Of a DNA stretch of 43,652 nucleotides, positions 24,186 to 32,857 are shown piece after piece. Below the pieces are notes generated by a model. The model was not told the DNA's origin. It searched no databases and saw only the letters and a program-made list of their open reading frames with translations. Position numbers and translations under genes: made by a program. Position 1 is the first letter of the stretch. Each line of letters opens with the position of its first letter. The stretch is from Bacillota bacterium (lineage in GTDB: Bacteria > Bacillota > Clostridia > Christensenellales > UMGS416). The stretch covers positions 1-43,652 of the forward strand of contig JAEZSC010000207.1 in NCBI GenBank assembly GCA_023422005.1, in the 5' to 3' direction.

Positions 24186-25403
24186 CTATTTGAATACTCT
24201 TCTGCCAAAAGCAAAGCTGGACGACCTCTTGATCAAGGAATTGATGCGCACCCGGGAGCCGGTGTTGGGTGCGTGAATGTAGTTCCCATCGCCCACATAG
24301 ATGCCCGCGTGGCCGATGATGCCGTTGGAGTGCTTGAAGAACACGAGGTCACCGGGCATCAGCTTGGATTTGTCGGTGATCTTGATGCCGTAATCGCTGT
24401 AGCCCTGGTTGCGGGCGGAGCGGGGCAGCGACACGCCAAAGTGCTTGTATACATAGCACGTGAGACCTGTGCAGTCAAAGCTGTTGGGCCCATTTGCGCC
24501 ATAAACATAGGGCACGCCGATGAACTGCTTGGCGTATTCCACAATGGCCTGCCCCTTCTCCTGCCCCTTGGCGCTCTGCCCGGGCGTGTCCTGATATTTG
24601 GGCTTGTCGGAGGACGGCTTGGAGGGCTTGGGGTCGCGCTTGGCGGTGCCGTACTTGCGGGCGTTCTTATCCATGATGGCGGCACGGGTCTTCTTGCCGG
24701 CGATGCCATCCACAACAAGGCCGTTGAGCTTTTGGAAGCTCTGCACCGAATCTTCGGTGATCCGGCCATACAGGCCGGTGACCGAGCCTTTGAAATACCC
24801 CAGATCCTTGAGGCGCTGCTGCAACTTGGACACATCATCGCTGCGCATTCCGGGCACCAGCGATGTGGAACTGCGAGCTGCCATCAGCTTTTCACGGGTT
24901 TTTTTGCCCACGATGCCGTCGACCTTCATGCCAGCCGATTCCTGGAAATCTTTGACAGCGGCCTCGGTCTTAGGACCAAAAAAGCCGGTAATCGTAGGCT
25001 CATTGAACAGCCCGAGCTGTTTGAGGCGCTGCTGTACCTCCTTGACCTTGTCGCCTTTCATGCCGCGGGCCAGAGAATCGGGGTTGAGCGTCCTGCCGCT
25101 GTCCTTGGCGCTCTTGAGCTTGCTGAGCGTCTCCGAACCGGCGATGCCGTCTACAGTCAGGCCATATTGCGACTGGAACTTGCGCACACCTGCCTCGGTG
25201 GCGTTGCCGAAATAGCCTGTGATCTCATCAAAATCATAGCAGTCATGTTTTTTGAGCAGCTGCTGCAACTCTTTGACAGCGTCGCCTTTGTCGCCGCGCT
25301 GGAGCTTTTGCACCGGCTCGGCAAGAGCCACTGTGCCCATTGCAGTGATCAACAGCGCAACGGTCATCAGGCACGCAATCAAACGCTTCATCGTAGTGTA
25401 CAA
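24186..25403 (-). CDS. Secreted NlpC/P60 cell-wall hydrolase with three peptidoglycan-binding domains
   Basis: A 405-aa secreted protein: signal peptide (RLIACLMTVALLITAMG), three PG_binding_1 repeats (each with the YFG/FFG/LYG turn and a VDGIAG or VDGIVG motif; about 32-95, 105-170 and 178-245), a Lys/Pro-rich linker, and an NlpC/P60 (C40) endopeptidase domain. The catalytic Cys is in FDCTGLTCYVYK and the His in IGHAGIYVG; the third polar residue is the His in YIHAP. It would cut peptide stems of peptidoglycan. The start is a TTG at 25403, with AGGAG seven nt upstream; an ATG four codons later (25391) is too far from that site. Two upstream promoters are possible (25525-25552 and 25441-25446). 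Confidence 0.88.
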   Translation of the reverse strand: MYTTMKRLIACLMTVALLITAMGTVALAEPVQKLQRGDKGDAVKELQQLLKKHDCYDFDEITGYFGNATEAGVRKFQSQYGLTVDGIAGSETLSKLKSAKDSGRTLNPDSLARGMKGDKVKEVQQRLKQLGLFNEPTITGFFGPKTEAAVKDFQESAGMKVDGIVGKKTREKLMAARSSTSLVPGMRSDDVSKLQQRLKDLGYFKGSVTGLYGRITEDSVQSFQKLNGLVVDGIAGKKTRAAIMDKNARKYGTAKRDPKPSKPSSDKPKYQDTPGQSAKGQEKGQAIVEYAKQFIGVPYVYGANGPNSFDCTGLTCYVYKHFGVSLPRSARNQGYSDYGIKITDKSKLMPGDLVFFKHSNGIIGHAGIYVGDGNYIHAPNTGSRVRINSLIKRSSSFAFGRRVFK

Positions 25404-25440
25404 CTCTATTCTCCTGACTTTTTGCCTTTTGTTCAGGTGT

Positions 25441-25446
25441 ATTATA
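25441..25446 (-). promoter_or_regulatory. Extended -10 upstream of the NlpC/P60 gene
   Basis: Minus strand TGTGGTATAAT with TATAAT at 25441-25446. No good -35. The leader would be ~32 nt to the TTG start. Confidence 0.45.
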
Positions 25447-25524
25447 CCACAGCCTTTGGTTATACCCTCCAGGGTTAACAAGCTATTACATTTATTTTAC
25501 AACTTTATTGCCAATTTCCAAACC

Positions 25525-25552
25525 ATTATATGCACAGGCTTCATTGCATCAA
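25525..25552 (-). promoter_or_regulatory. Second promoter candidate for the NlpC/P60 gene
   Basis: Minus strand TTGATG (25547-25552), 16-nt spacer, TATAAT (25525-25530). The leader would be ~115 nt. The gap 25404-25691 otherwise holds only the terminator of the SpoIID-like gene. Confidence 0.5.
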
Positions 25553-25595
25553 TGGTATCGCTTTCTTGGTAGGGAAAGAATATCATGCCTTCGAA

Positions 25596-25633
25596 GAAGA
25601 AAATTGCCCGCCGGCGCATGCGCTGGCGGGCAA
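25596..25633 (-). terminator. Terminator of the SpoIID-like gene
   Basis: A 15-bp stem (25604-25618 with 25619-25633) with one G-T pair, so the hairpin is nearly a perfect palindrome. On the minus strand it is followed by TTTTCTTCTT. It lies 58 bp after the stop. Confidence 0.8.
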
Positions 25634-25691
25634 GAACTGCAGGCCATGTCCCTTATCCGCCAAAGTTGCGTTGTTGGCGGACAAGATCTTT

Positions 25692-28600
25692 TTAGGCGGC
25701 AATCCTGGCATAGTGTGAACTGATATAGCCCACACCGGAGCCATAAAGAATCTTATACCACAAAACGCCGCCTTTGCTTTCCTTGCCCGTCACGCAAACG
25801 ACGGCGCCCTCGGCCAGCGAACCGATACGGCTGAAGCTGGTGCCGGCGCTCTTGCGCACGTTCAGGCTGGACCCAGTTATCATGCAGGCTTTGTAGGCGG
25901 TGCTGCCGCCGACGATCGTATATTTGGACAGCACATATCCGGTTTTGCCGCCATAAGACGCCTTAAGCCAAGCGGTATCATTCATCACGGAATGGATGGT
26001 CATCGTGGCCCCCTTGGGGATGCGGGCAAGCTCTTTCGCCGAAGTGGATGCCGATGCCCGCAGCGTCAGAGAGGTGTTCACGTTGGGTTTGGCTGCCAAG
26101 CCGCCGCCGGTGGGAGCAGGGGCGCCGCCGGTGAGGGTCTGGGTGTCCGTGGTGGCGATCCTGGCATACTGCGAGCTGATATATCCCACGCCGGAGCCAT
26201 AGAGTATCTTGTACCACACTACGCTGCCCACGCTTTGCTTACCTGTCACGCACACAACATCGCCTTTGCTCAACTGGCCCAGCGAGGCAAAGCTGGTGCC
26301 GGCGCTCTTGCGCACGTTCAGGCTGGACGCAGTTATCATGCAGGCTTTGTAGGCGGTGCTGCCGCCGACGATCGTATACTTGGACAGCACATACCCGGTT
26401 TTGCCGCTATAGCTCGCCTGCAGCCAGGCGGTGTCGTTCATCACGGCGAGTATCGTCATCGTGGCGCCCTTAGGAATGCGGGTGACTTCATTGGCCGAGG
26501 TGGACGGCGAGGCCCGCAGCGTCAGATAGCTGGTCACGTTGGGCTTGGCAGCCAGACCACCGCCGCTGGGAGGCGGGGTGTTGGTGGGAGTGGGAGTGGG
26601 CGTCGGCGTGGGTGTTGCCGCGGCAGTCGATGTGGACGAAACCGTGGCGGGCACCGTGGGCAGCGTGCCGGCGCCGGAAGCGACGCGCACATAGAGAGAA
26701 TTGACGAAGCCGTAGCCCTGCTTGAGCGCGATCTTATACCAGTTGTATTTGCCCGCCTGAACCTGCCCAACGATGAGAACCGTGGTCCCCTTGGGCAGCG
26801 AGCCAATGATCCTGGTGGAACCTGCGGGGTCGCGGATACTCAAAGGGCCGGCCGTCGTGGTGCCCGCGCGATATCGGGTATCTCCGCCCACCGCGGCGCT
26901 CTTCGCCGCGATGTAGCCTGTCTTGCCGTTATAGCTCACCTTGAGCCATGTGGTGCTGGCCGGCACACCCAACACGTTCATCGTCGCGTTTTTAGGGATG
27001 CTGCCCACCACCGTGCCCGAGGGGCTGGCGGCGCTGCGCATGGTCGCGATGGCAACGGTCTTGGCCGTCACAGCCTTGGCGCCGACGGTGGGTGTAGGTG
27101 TGGGCGTGGGCGTTCTGGTGGGGGTCGGCGTGGCCGTTCTGGTAGGAGTCGGCGTGGCCGTTCTGGTAGGGGTCGGCGTGGCCGTGGGGGTGACCAGCTT
27201 GATGTAATCACCGTGCACGTACCCGGTCAGGTTCTGGGCCGCATAGAAAATCTGATACCATTCGCCGGAAGTCTTCAGAATCTCAACCTTGGCTCCTCGA
27301 GACAATGTGCCAAGTATAGCGGCGCTGGTGCTCGCGGAAGCGCGCACGCGCAGATTGTCCGCCGTGACCTCGCCATAGGTTTTGGTCGTCGGTGTGGGCG
27401 TAGGTGTTGGAGTAGCCGTCGGCGTGGCTGTCGGCGTGGCTGTCGGGGTGACCAACTTGATGTACTGTTTCATAACGTAGCCGGTCACCGCTTTGGATTC
27501 GCAATAGATCCGATACCACTCGCCGGTCGTTTGCAGGATCTTCACCTGGGTGCCCATGGGCAGCGTGGTCAGCACCGCAGCCTGCGAATCGGCGGCGGCG
27601 CGCACATTGAGGTTTGCTGCCGTGACCTCGCCATAAAGGTCGCGATCATCCCCTCGTCCGGGCATCTGCGTAAGCGCCGGCTGCTTCACCGCCACGGTGT
27701 GCAGCTTGGCGGAGGTGGTGTCGGTGTTGTAGTAGAACTTCAGGATATCCAGATAGCTCTTGCCATTGTTGGCCATCTGCTGAGCGCCGCGCTGGCTCAA
27801 GCCGATGCCGTGGCCATAGCCGCGGGCTACGACATACAGAAACCGCTTGTCCGACGACGTGCCGCTGTACAGCAGCCACAGGTTGTTGGTGTTGATCAAT
27901 GTACTGAAGCTGGCAAAGCGAGCCTTGAGGGCGCTGCCAGAAGTGTAGGGCAACGATACCGTAAGATCTCCCTCATACTGCAGCTCGGGCTCAGGTGCGG
28001 TGGCGGGCTTCGTCGCGGTCACTTTTGACTTCTGGATGTAGCCCTGAATGGAGGGATTGGCGCTGTAGGTGACCTTATACCATACGCCGTCGGCGGTCTG
28101 GTCGTTGATGATCAGCTCCCGGCCGGCGGAAAACGCCACAACCTTGCCATCGCCGCTCTGCACCTTGGCCGCGGACGTGCTGGCGGACACATACAGGTTC
28201 GTGCCGCTTGCGACGACCCAGCGTCTGGGTTGCACCTGAACATGGGCCTTCACATTGACCTTGGTGAAACCCTTCCAACCCGAAGGGACGGCCGCGTCGT
28301 CATCGGGCACGTCGGGCGTGTTGGGCGTAGCCGAGGCAATGGCGCTGATCACGACGGCATCCTTGACGGTATTGACACCTTTGGCTTTGAGCGCCGCCAA
28401 GTAATTCTCGCGCAGCAGATTGAGCATGATGTCGGCCTTGGAGCGGTCGTTGGTGTCGCCGATGGTCTCGTGGTCACCGTTGGCCGGAAAGATATAGGTA
28501 AACGTGGGGCTGGCCGGATTGGCCAGATCATAGGGATCGGCCTTGAACACATGGTAGGTGTTGGCGCTGCCGTAGCGCATGTTAACCGTTGCGATCTGGC

Positions 28601-29348
28601 CGCCGTTGCTGGCGGAATACATGCCGTCGGCCAGATTCATGCCGGCAGGATCTCCGATAACGATGACCTGCCCCTTGGTGCCATCCACTGCCTGTACGAT
28701 TCTGGACTGCAGGGAGCCGTCGCTGTTGAGAGGCAGACCCTTGTAGACCTGATTGCTCGAGGTGTCCCGTATTGTGGAGCCGGCCTTGATGTACTGCATG
28801 GCGTAGGTTCGGGCACACACTGCTTGGCTCTTGAGTGCCTCCAACGGAAAACCGGAGCTCATCTCGTAGGCGATGACACCATAGAGATAGGTCTCAATGT
28901 ATAGCTTGTTGGTAAGCTGAATATAGCCCGACCCGCTGGGGCGGGTGAAGGTCATGTCTCCGGTATAGTTGCGCCAGCCATAACCCGGGTTGTCGATATA
29001 GAGCATGTTGTAGGCGCCGGTGCCGTTGGCATACTGCTTGAAGGTTACCGACGCGGGCAACGGCACGGTCACCGCTCCGCTGCTGCTGTTGTATTTTAGT
29101 TGCAGGCCGCTGTCCTTCACGCTGAGGGTGTAGGTCGTGTTGGAGACCAGTTCCACACCATCGGCCTCGGCGATTTGATAAACGCCCTTCACCTGGAAAC
29201 GGACCGATGAGGGGCTGCCCATGGAGCTCAACCTTACGTTGATGACGCTGTAATTGGGGGCGGCAGATGCTACGGTGACGGGCAGCAAAAAGGACAGAAC
29301 CAGCATAGCGGCCAGTAACAGGCTCCCGAGTTTTCCGGTTGGTTTCAT
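25692..29348 (-). CDS. Secreted SpoIID/LytB-domain protein with nine SH3-like repeats
   Basis: A 1218-aa exported protein. A signal peptide (about 5-30) is followed by a SpoIID domain with the key Glu near residue 162 in YEMSSGFPLEALKSQAV; the domain resumes with GYGHGIGLSQRGAQQMA about 400 residues later. Between these lies one SH3-like domain. After it come eight more SH3-like repeats joined by Thr/Pro linkers (TATPTPT). The last four form two nearly identical units of 138 residues, 456 bp apart. SpoIID degrades peptidoglycan strands lacking peptides during engulfment, and LytB-type relatives activate amidases; the SH3 domains would bind wall. Whether this protein acts in sporulation or growth is not shown by the sequence. 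GGGAGGA lies 12 nt before the ATG at 29348. Separate transcript. Confidence 0.88.
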   Translation of the reverse strand: MKPTGKLGSLLLAAMLVLSFLLPVTVASAAPNYSVINVRLSSMGSPSSVRFQVKGVYQIAEADGVELVSNTTYTLSVKDSGLQLKYNSSSGAVTVPLPASVTFKQYANGTGAYNMLYIDNPGYGWRNYTGDMTFTRPSGSGYIQLTNKLYIETYLYGVIAYEMSSGFPLEALKSQAVCARTYAMQYIKAGSTIRDTSSNQVYKGLPLNSDGSLQSRIVQAVDGTKGQVIVIGDPAGMNLADGMYSASNGGQIATVNMRYGSANTYHVFKADPYDLANPASPTFTYIFPANGDHETIGDTNDRSKADIMLNLLRENYLAALKAKGVNTVKDAVVISAIASATPNTPDVPDDDAAVPSGWKGFTKVNVKAHVQVQPRRWVVASGTNLYVSASTSAAKVQSGDGKVVAFSAGRELIINDQTADGVWYKVTYSANPSIQGYIQKSKVTATKPATAPEPELQYEGDLTVSLPYTSGSALKARFASFSTLINTNNLWLLYSGTSSDKRFLYVVARGYGHGIGLSQRGAQQMANNGKSYLDILKFYYNTDTTSAKLHTVAVKQPALTQMPGRGDDRDLYGEVTAANLNVRAAADSQAAVLTTLPMGTQVKILQTTGEWYRIYCESKAVTGYVMKQYIKLVTPTATPTATPTATPTPTPTPTTKTYGEVTADNLRVRASASTSAAILGTLSRGAKVEILKTSGEWYQIFYAAQNLTGYVHGDYIKLVTPTATPTPTRTATPTPTRTATPTPTRTPTPTPTPTVGAKAVTAKTVAIATMRSAASPSGTVVGSIPKNATMNVLGVPASTTWLKVSYNGKTGYIAAKSAAVGGDTRYRAGTTTAGPLSIRDPAGSTRIIGSLPKGTTVLIVGQVQAGKYNWYKIALKQGYGFVNSLYVRVASGAGTLPTVPATVSSTSTAAATPTPTPTPTPTNTPPPSGGGLAAKPNVTSYLTLRASPSTSANEVTRIPKGATMTILAVMNDTAWLQASYSGKTGYVLSKYTIVGGSTAYKACMITASSLNVRKSAGTSFASLGQLSKGDVVCVTGKQSVGSVVWYKILYGSGVGYISSQYARIATTDTQTLTGGAPAPTGGGLAAKPNVNTSLTLRASASTSAKELARIPKGATMTIHSVMNDTAWLKASYGGKTGYVLSKYTIVGGSTAYKACMITGSSLNVRKSAGTSFSRIGSLAEGAVVCVTGKESKGGVLWYKILYGSGVGYISSHYARIAA
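25695..26564. repeat. 456-bp-spaced tandem duplication inside the SpoIID-like gene
   Basis: Segments 25695-26108 and 26151-26564 are highly similar (for example, about 80 bp near 25841-25921 and 26297-26377 differ at very few positions). Each encodes two SH3-like domains starting GGGLAAKPNV. Confidence 0.9.
27112..27183. repeat. Three 24-bp tandem repeats encoding the Thr/Pro linker
   Basis: Units at 27112-27135, 27136-27159 and 27160-27183 differ at one or two positions. They encode TATPTPTR-type linkers on the minus strand. Similar shorter repeats occur at 26583-26620 and 27385-27450. Confidence 0.88.
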
Positions 29349-29475
29349 CTTGGAACGATTCCTCCCTCTTCTTGGGCCAAAACTGGCCGACCTTTCACAC
29401 AGACGCAAATACAACCAAGGGACCGTCGCTCGAAAGCCCTGCGGTCCTCTACAGCTATATATCCCATGTGTGGAC

Positions 29476-29481
29476 AGTATA
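29476..29481 (-). promoter_or_regulatory. -10 element of the SpoIID-like gene
   Basis: Minus strand TGCTATACT, an extended -10, with TATACT at 29476-29481. No good -35. The leader would be about 120 nt. Confidence 0.45.
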
Positions 29482-29678
29482 GCATAGGTCAAAGCCAAGA
29501 AGATGGAAAAAGCATGGTTCAGAAACGTATTTTTTACATTTTGCTTACAAAATACCTTCTATGGTGGATGTTTTACGAACTGAAAAATTGGATATTTTAT
29601 CTGTTCTATTAAAAACCGCAGGCCAATACGCTCTCACAAGTGCTGTCTGGCCAAGCAAGTAAAGTGCACATGACAGGA

Positions 29679-29778
29679 TTTCGCGCCTTGTGAGGCGCGA
29701 CCAAAGGTCTATGATCGCCCAGGTCGCATGTTCGAGCAGGAGCAGCAGGCTCCGGCCAGACCTTGGGAAACCTTCGGC
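29679..29778 (+). repeat. Two-hairpin intergenic element, copy 1
   Basis: Hairpin 1 is CGCGCCT/AGGCGCG (29682-29699). Hairpin 2 joins CCAAAGGTCT (29701-29710) to AGACCTTGGG (29758-29767) across a 47-nt loop. Then comes AAACCTTCGGC. The same order occurs at 34679-34736. Orientation is arbitrary. Confidence 0.7.
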
Positions 29779-29809
29779 CCCAAATATATTGAGTGAGCAT
29801 CCTTTATTA

Positions 29810-29834
29810 CCGACCGACGGTTCATCCGACGAGA
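29810..29834 (+). repeat. 25-bp intergenic repeat, copy 1
   Basis: CCGACCGACGGTTCATCCG followed by ACGAGA. It occurs inverted at about 38066-38092 with two differences. Confidence 0.5.
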
Positions 29835-29924
29835 GGAAATCGCTCGATGATAGAAGCGCTTACAAAAACCAGCCGCAGCGGTCTCACGTCTTCCTTATGG
29901 CAAATTAGAAACGCACAATCAAAG

Positions 29925-29954
29925 GCCCGCCGGCGACGGTTATCGGCGGCGGGC
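29925..29954 (-). terminator. Hairpin after the peptide-binding lipoprotein gene
   Basis: A 12-bp imperfect stem (29925-29936 with 29943-29954, one mismatch) carrying the GCCCGCCGG core. On the minus strand it is followed by CTTTGATTGT. It lies 64 bp after the stop. Confidence 0.55.
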
Positions 29955-30018
29955 AAACCAGCAAAAAGAGAGAGCCGTCTGAATCGCTGACGATGCAACA
30001 GCATCGGCAGCGAAACAA

Positions 30019-31656
30019 TTATGGCAGATACCACTGCGCCATATTGGCAAAGGCCGATTCCTCCCGCACGCCGCTGACCCCCATCAAATCAGGCGATGTC
30101 AGCAGCGAATGGGTACGGAAATACAGGCTGATGATCGGCAGCTCGTCGATGATGGCGCCTTGCAGCTCGGTCATGCGCAGCCTTAACTCCTCGCTCTTGG
30201 CGGTTTGCGCGATCTGATCCAGCTTCGCGTCCATGTCGGCACTGCCCCAGCCGCCAATATTCAGCGAACCGTCGGTGCGCAGCAGGAAGCTCAAATCCGG
30301 CACCGGAGAAAGATAGCTGCCGCACAGCGCCAGGTCGAAATCTTTCTCCAGAAGCTTGGTCAGGTACTCGTCCCAGCCCAGCGTGACGACTTCCGTCTGT
30401 ATGCCGGCGGCCGTGAGCTGATCGGCGATGAGCCTGGCAGTGTCCACGCGCAGGGTGTTGGTTTCCTCACGGTTGGTCAGGATGCGTATCTTCAAATTGC
30501 GTTCCATGCCATCGGGGCTCCGGGTCCAGCTTCCTTCCTCGTTGGCGGACCACCCTACTGCCTCTATGAGGCTGCGGGCCTGCTTGATGTCCTTGTTGTA
30601 GTGCAGCACCTTGCCATCATACAGCCAGCTATCCGGCGGCACCGGCGTGTCGGCCACAATGGCGTGGTTGCTGTAGGCCCACGCGGCGATCTCACGGCGG
30701 TCGAGGGCATAGGCGATTGCCTGACGCAAGCGCTTGTCCTGCAGGTCCGGCGAGGCAAAGTTAACCGCCAGATAATCGAAGGTGTGGGTCGGGTATTCGT
30801 AGACGCTGGCGTCGCCGCTGTCGCGGTATTGGGCCACGGTCAGGTCGTTGGTCTGCACGGCGTCCAGCTGGCGCAGCACCAAGCTCTTGATGGCGGTAGC
30901 GTTGTCCGAGAAGGGCAGCGCCTCGATCTGCTGGATGTAGGGCGGCTTCATCCACCAGTCCGGGTTCACCTTGAGCTTGATGGACGTGCCGGGCTGGAAG
31001 GTCTCGCAGACATAGGGTCCGGTGCCATAGGGTATGGCGGGCATGGTCTTGCCGTCAAAGCCGCCGTCCCAGGGCAGAATCGGGAAACTCAATGCGTGCA
31101 GCGCGCCGTAGAAGGGCTTCTTGAGCTTGAGCACCACGGTGCCGCCGGTGCCTTCCTGCCAGCTCTCCACCCAGTCCAGCACATAGGCATAGGTGCAATC
31201 GGCGCCTAGCGCCTGTATCTGGTCCAGCGTAAAAAGCACATCCTTGGCTTGCAGCTCGCGTCCGCTCCCCTGCCACTTGGCGCCTTTGCGCAGCGTGAAT
31301 GTCAGCTGCGGCCCTTCGGTGCTCAAGGGCATCTTCTCGGCCAGCGCCGGGGCCGGCGCGCCGCTGCCGCTCTGCAGCAGGCCTTCGAAGATCAGCCCAT
31401 AGATGCTGCTCATCTCCCGGGTCTTCACTGTGAGCGGATGCTCCACCTCGGTGGAAGCGGGCATGCTCACATGGATGGAGCCGCCGGCCTTGGGTACGAT
31501 CTGGGCAGAGGCTGTGGGGCCCACGCTGGGCGTGGAGGTGGCGGTGGCCGTGGGGCGGGCAGGCCCGCAGCCGCTCAGCAGAGCGCCCAACGCCAGCATC
31601 ACCGCCAGCGCCCGTTTATTTTTTCGGGTATAGTCTTTTGTAAACTTCATAGGCAT
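30019..31656 (-). CDS. Peptide/oligopeptide ABC transporter substrate-binding lipoprotein (SBP_bac_5)
   Basis: A 545-aa lipoprotein: basic N-terminus, hydrophobic segment and lipobox LLSGC (Cys about residue 30), then a Thr/Ser/Pro linker. The rest is a DppA/OppA-like binding protein: KTREMSSIYGLIFEGLL, FTLRKGAKWQGSGRELQAKDV, IPYGTGPYV, and DKRLRQAIAYALDRREI. It would capture peptides, or possibly nickel, at the outer face of the membrane. No permease or ATPase gene is adjacent, so it must work with a transporter encoded elsewhere. The start lies inside the end of the transglycosylase gene (41-bp overlap), with AAGGG 6 nt upstream. It is the last gene of the coaE operon. Confidence 0.87.
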   Translation of the reverse strand: MPMKFTKDYTRKNKRALAVMLALGALLSGCGPARPTATATSTPSVGPTASAQIVPKAGGSIHVSMPASTEVEHPLTVKTREMSSIYGLIFEGLLQSGSGAPAPALAEKMPLSTEGPQLTFTLRKGAKWQGSGRELQAKDVLFTLDQIQALGADCTYAYVLDWVESWQEGTGGTVVLKLKKPFYGALHALSFPILPWDGGFDGKTMPAIPYGTGPYVCETFQPGTSIKLKVNPDWWMKPPYIQQIEALPFSDNATAIKSLVLRQLDAVQTNDLTVAQYRDSGDASVYEYPTHTFDYLAVNFASPDLQDKRLRQAIAYALDRREIAAWAYSNHAIVADTPVPPDSWLYDGKVLHYNKDIKQARSLIEAVGWSANEEGSWTRSPDGMERNLKIRILTNREETNTLRVDTARLIADQLTAAGIQTEVVTLGWDEYLTKLLEKDFDLALCGSYLSPVPDLSFLLRTDGSLNIGGWGSADMDAKLDQIAQTAKSEELRLRMTELQGAIIDELPIISLYFRTHSLLTSPDLMGVSGVREESAFANMAQWYLP

Positions 31657-32182
31657 TCAACACCCTTTTCACAAAGTTGCGGGTTTCAGCGAAGGGAATA
31701 TCCTCACCGTTGACCCCGATGCCGCCCTGTTGCACCCATTTGCGCACGGTGCCCTCGCCGGCGTTGTAGGCGGCCAGTGCCAGCATCGTGTCGCTGTCGA
31801 AGCGACCGAAAAGATAGTTCAAATACCAACAGCCCATCTCGATGTTGTAGCCGCCGTCCAACAGCATGTCGTCGGAATAGCTCCAGTCGTTCTTGCCGGC
31901 AATCCACTCACCGGTATCGGGCATGATCTGCATCAGGCCCAATGCCCCCACGCCGGAACGGGCATCGGCGCGGAAGTTGCTCTCGGTGCGGATGACCGCG
32001 GCCACGAACAGCGGGTCCAGCCCATAGCGGGCGGCCGCCGGCTCTATCACGGGTTGCAGGTCATAGGGGTACAGCCGCAGCTGCACCCAATAAGCCCCCA
32101 ACGCAGCGGCGCCTGCTACAAGCAATACGGCCACCAGCACGACGGGCCAACGTTTGCGCCTGCCTTTGCTTCTGGCGCTCAC
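31616..32182 (-). CDS. Membrane-anchored lytic transglycosylase (SLT domain)
   Basis: A 188-aa protein with a basic N-terminus, one membrane segment (about 13-34) and an SLT domain: the catalytic Glu67 in IRTESNFRADARS, GALGLMQIMPDTGEW, NIEMGCWYLNYLFGRF, and ALAAYNAGEG. It cleaves peptidoglycan glycan strands, leaving 1,6-anhydro ends. The GTG start overlaps the coaE stop (GTGA, 32179-32182). Its end overlaps the binding-lipoprotein gene by 41 bp. The polA-coaE-slt order is common in Clostridia, but here a sigma-factor gene separates polA from coaE. Confidence 0.9.
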   Translation of the reverse strand: MSARSKGRRKRWPVVLVAVLLVAGAAALGAYWVQLRLYPYDLQPVIEPAAARYGLDPLFVAAVIRTESNFRADARSGVGALGLMQIMPDTGEWIAGKNDWSYSDDMLLDGGYNIEMGCWYLNYLFGRFDSDTMLALAAYNAGEGTVRKWVQQGGIGVNGEDIPFAETRNFVKRVLNAYEVYKRLYPKK

Positions 32183-32778
32183 AGCTCACCATCCAGCGCT
32201 TCTTCATACAGCGCGCGCAGCTGGCGGCGGGTGTCCTCAATGCTGCCGGAGGTATCCACCACATGGCTCGCCCGCCGGCGGCGCTCGGCGTCGGAGAGTT
32301 GCGCGTCCAGGCGCTTCTGCGCGTCCTCACGGCTCAGGCCCCGCTCCAGCAGGCGGCGCAGCTGCTCGTCCACGCCGCAGGAGAGCACCCACACCACGTC
32401 GCAATCGGCGTCAGCGCCGCTCTCCAGCAGCAGCGGTGCGTCCACGATGGCCACACCCACGCCGTCGGCTCGGGCCTGCGTGAGGAACTCCCGCATGTCT
32501 TCGAGGATCGCGGGGTGCATGAGGCCGTTGACGACCTTTCGCGTTGCCTCGTCGTCAAAGATGCGCTGGGCCAGCTTGTCACGCAGCAGCCGCTGGCCCG
32601 CGTCGAAGAATTCTTCGCCAAAGGCTTCGCGAAGCGCCCGCCAGCCGGCCCGGCCGGGCTCCACGATCTCGTGGGCCACACGGTCGGCGTCCCACACGCG
32701 GGCGCCCAGTTCCTGCAGATAGGCCGAAGCCGTGGATTTGCCGGTGGCGATGCCGCCGGTGAGTCCTATGGTCACCAA
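32179..32778 (-). CDS. coaE: Dephospho-CoA kinase
   Basis: A 199-aa enzyme that phosphorylates dephospho-CoA in the last step of coenzyme A synthesis. The P-loop is GLTGGIATGKST (5-16). Asp of VWDADRVAHEIV and the lid region LSREDAQKRLDAQ with SDAERRRRA are also family features, and VVDTSGS near the end is typical. The start is non-ATG: TTG (32776-32778) directly followed by GTG. GGGAGG lies 7 nt before the TTG and 10 before the GTG, so TTG is slightly favoured. It is the first gene of coaE-slt-binding lipoprotein. Confidence 0.93.
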   Translation of the reverse strand: MVTIGLTGGIATGKSTASAYLQELGARVWDADRVAHEIVEPGRAGWRALREAFGEEFFDAGQRLLRDKLAQRIFDDEATRKVVNGLMHPAILEDMREFLTQARADGVGVAIVDAPLLLESGADADCDVVWVLSCGVDEQLRRLLERGLSREDAQKRLDAQLSDAERRRRASHVVDTSGSIEDTRRQLRALYEEALDGEL

Positions 32779-32830
32779 GGGAAATCCTCCCGCACATGCA
32801 ATTCTAACGTTTGTCTTTATTAGGATATAA

Positions 32831-32857
32831 CAAACCGGGTCGTTTCAACCCGGTTTG
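32831..32857 (-). terminator. Hairpin between the sigma-fusion gene and coaE
   Basis: Perfect 10-bp stem CAAACCGGGT/ACCCGGTTTG (32831-32840 with 32848-32857), 7-nt loop, followed on the minus strand by TTATATCC. It lies 91 bp after the stop of the sigma-fusion gene. The weak T-run leaves termination uncertain. Confidence 0.5.

Larger units (their letters stand above)
29499..30018. other. Gene-free region between the SpoIID-like gene and the peptide-binding lipoprotein gene
   Basis: About 520 bp without a credible gene. It holds copy 1 of a two-hairpin element (29679-29778), copy 1 of a 25-bp repeat (29810-29834) and the terminator of the binding-protein gene (29925-29954). The rest (29499-29678) is AT-rich with nothing recognisable. 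Confidence 0.6.

Noticed and set aside
27112..27183. Regular 24-bp repeats as a possible CRISPR array
   Set aside because: There are no spacers, the units are directly joined, and they encode in-frame Thr/Pro linkers.
25992..28028. Plus-strand Gly/Arg-rich open frame of 678 codons
   Set aside because: Opposite the SH3 repeat region; its low-complexity Gly/Arg content is the complement of Thr/Pro codons.
29847..29990. Small plus-strand frame starting ATGATAGAAGCG
   Set aside because: The upstream GAGAGG is spaced poorly, and the frame runs straight through the terminator hairpin at 29925-29954.
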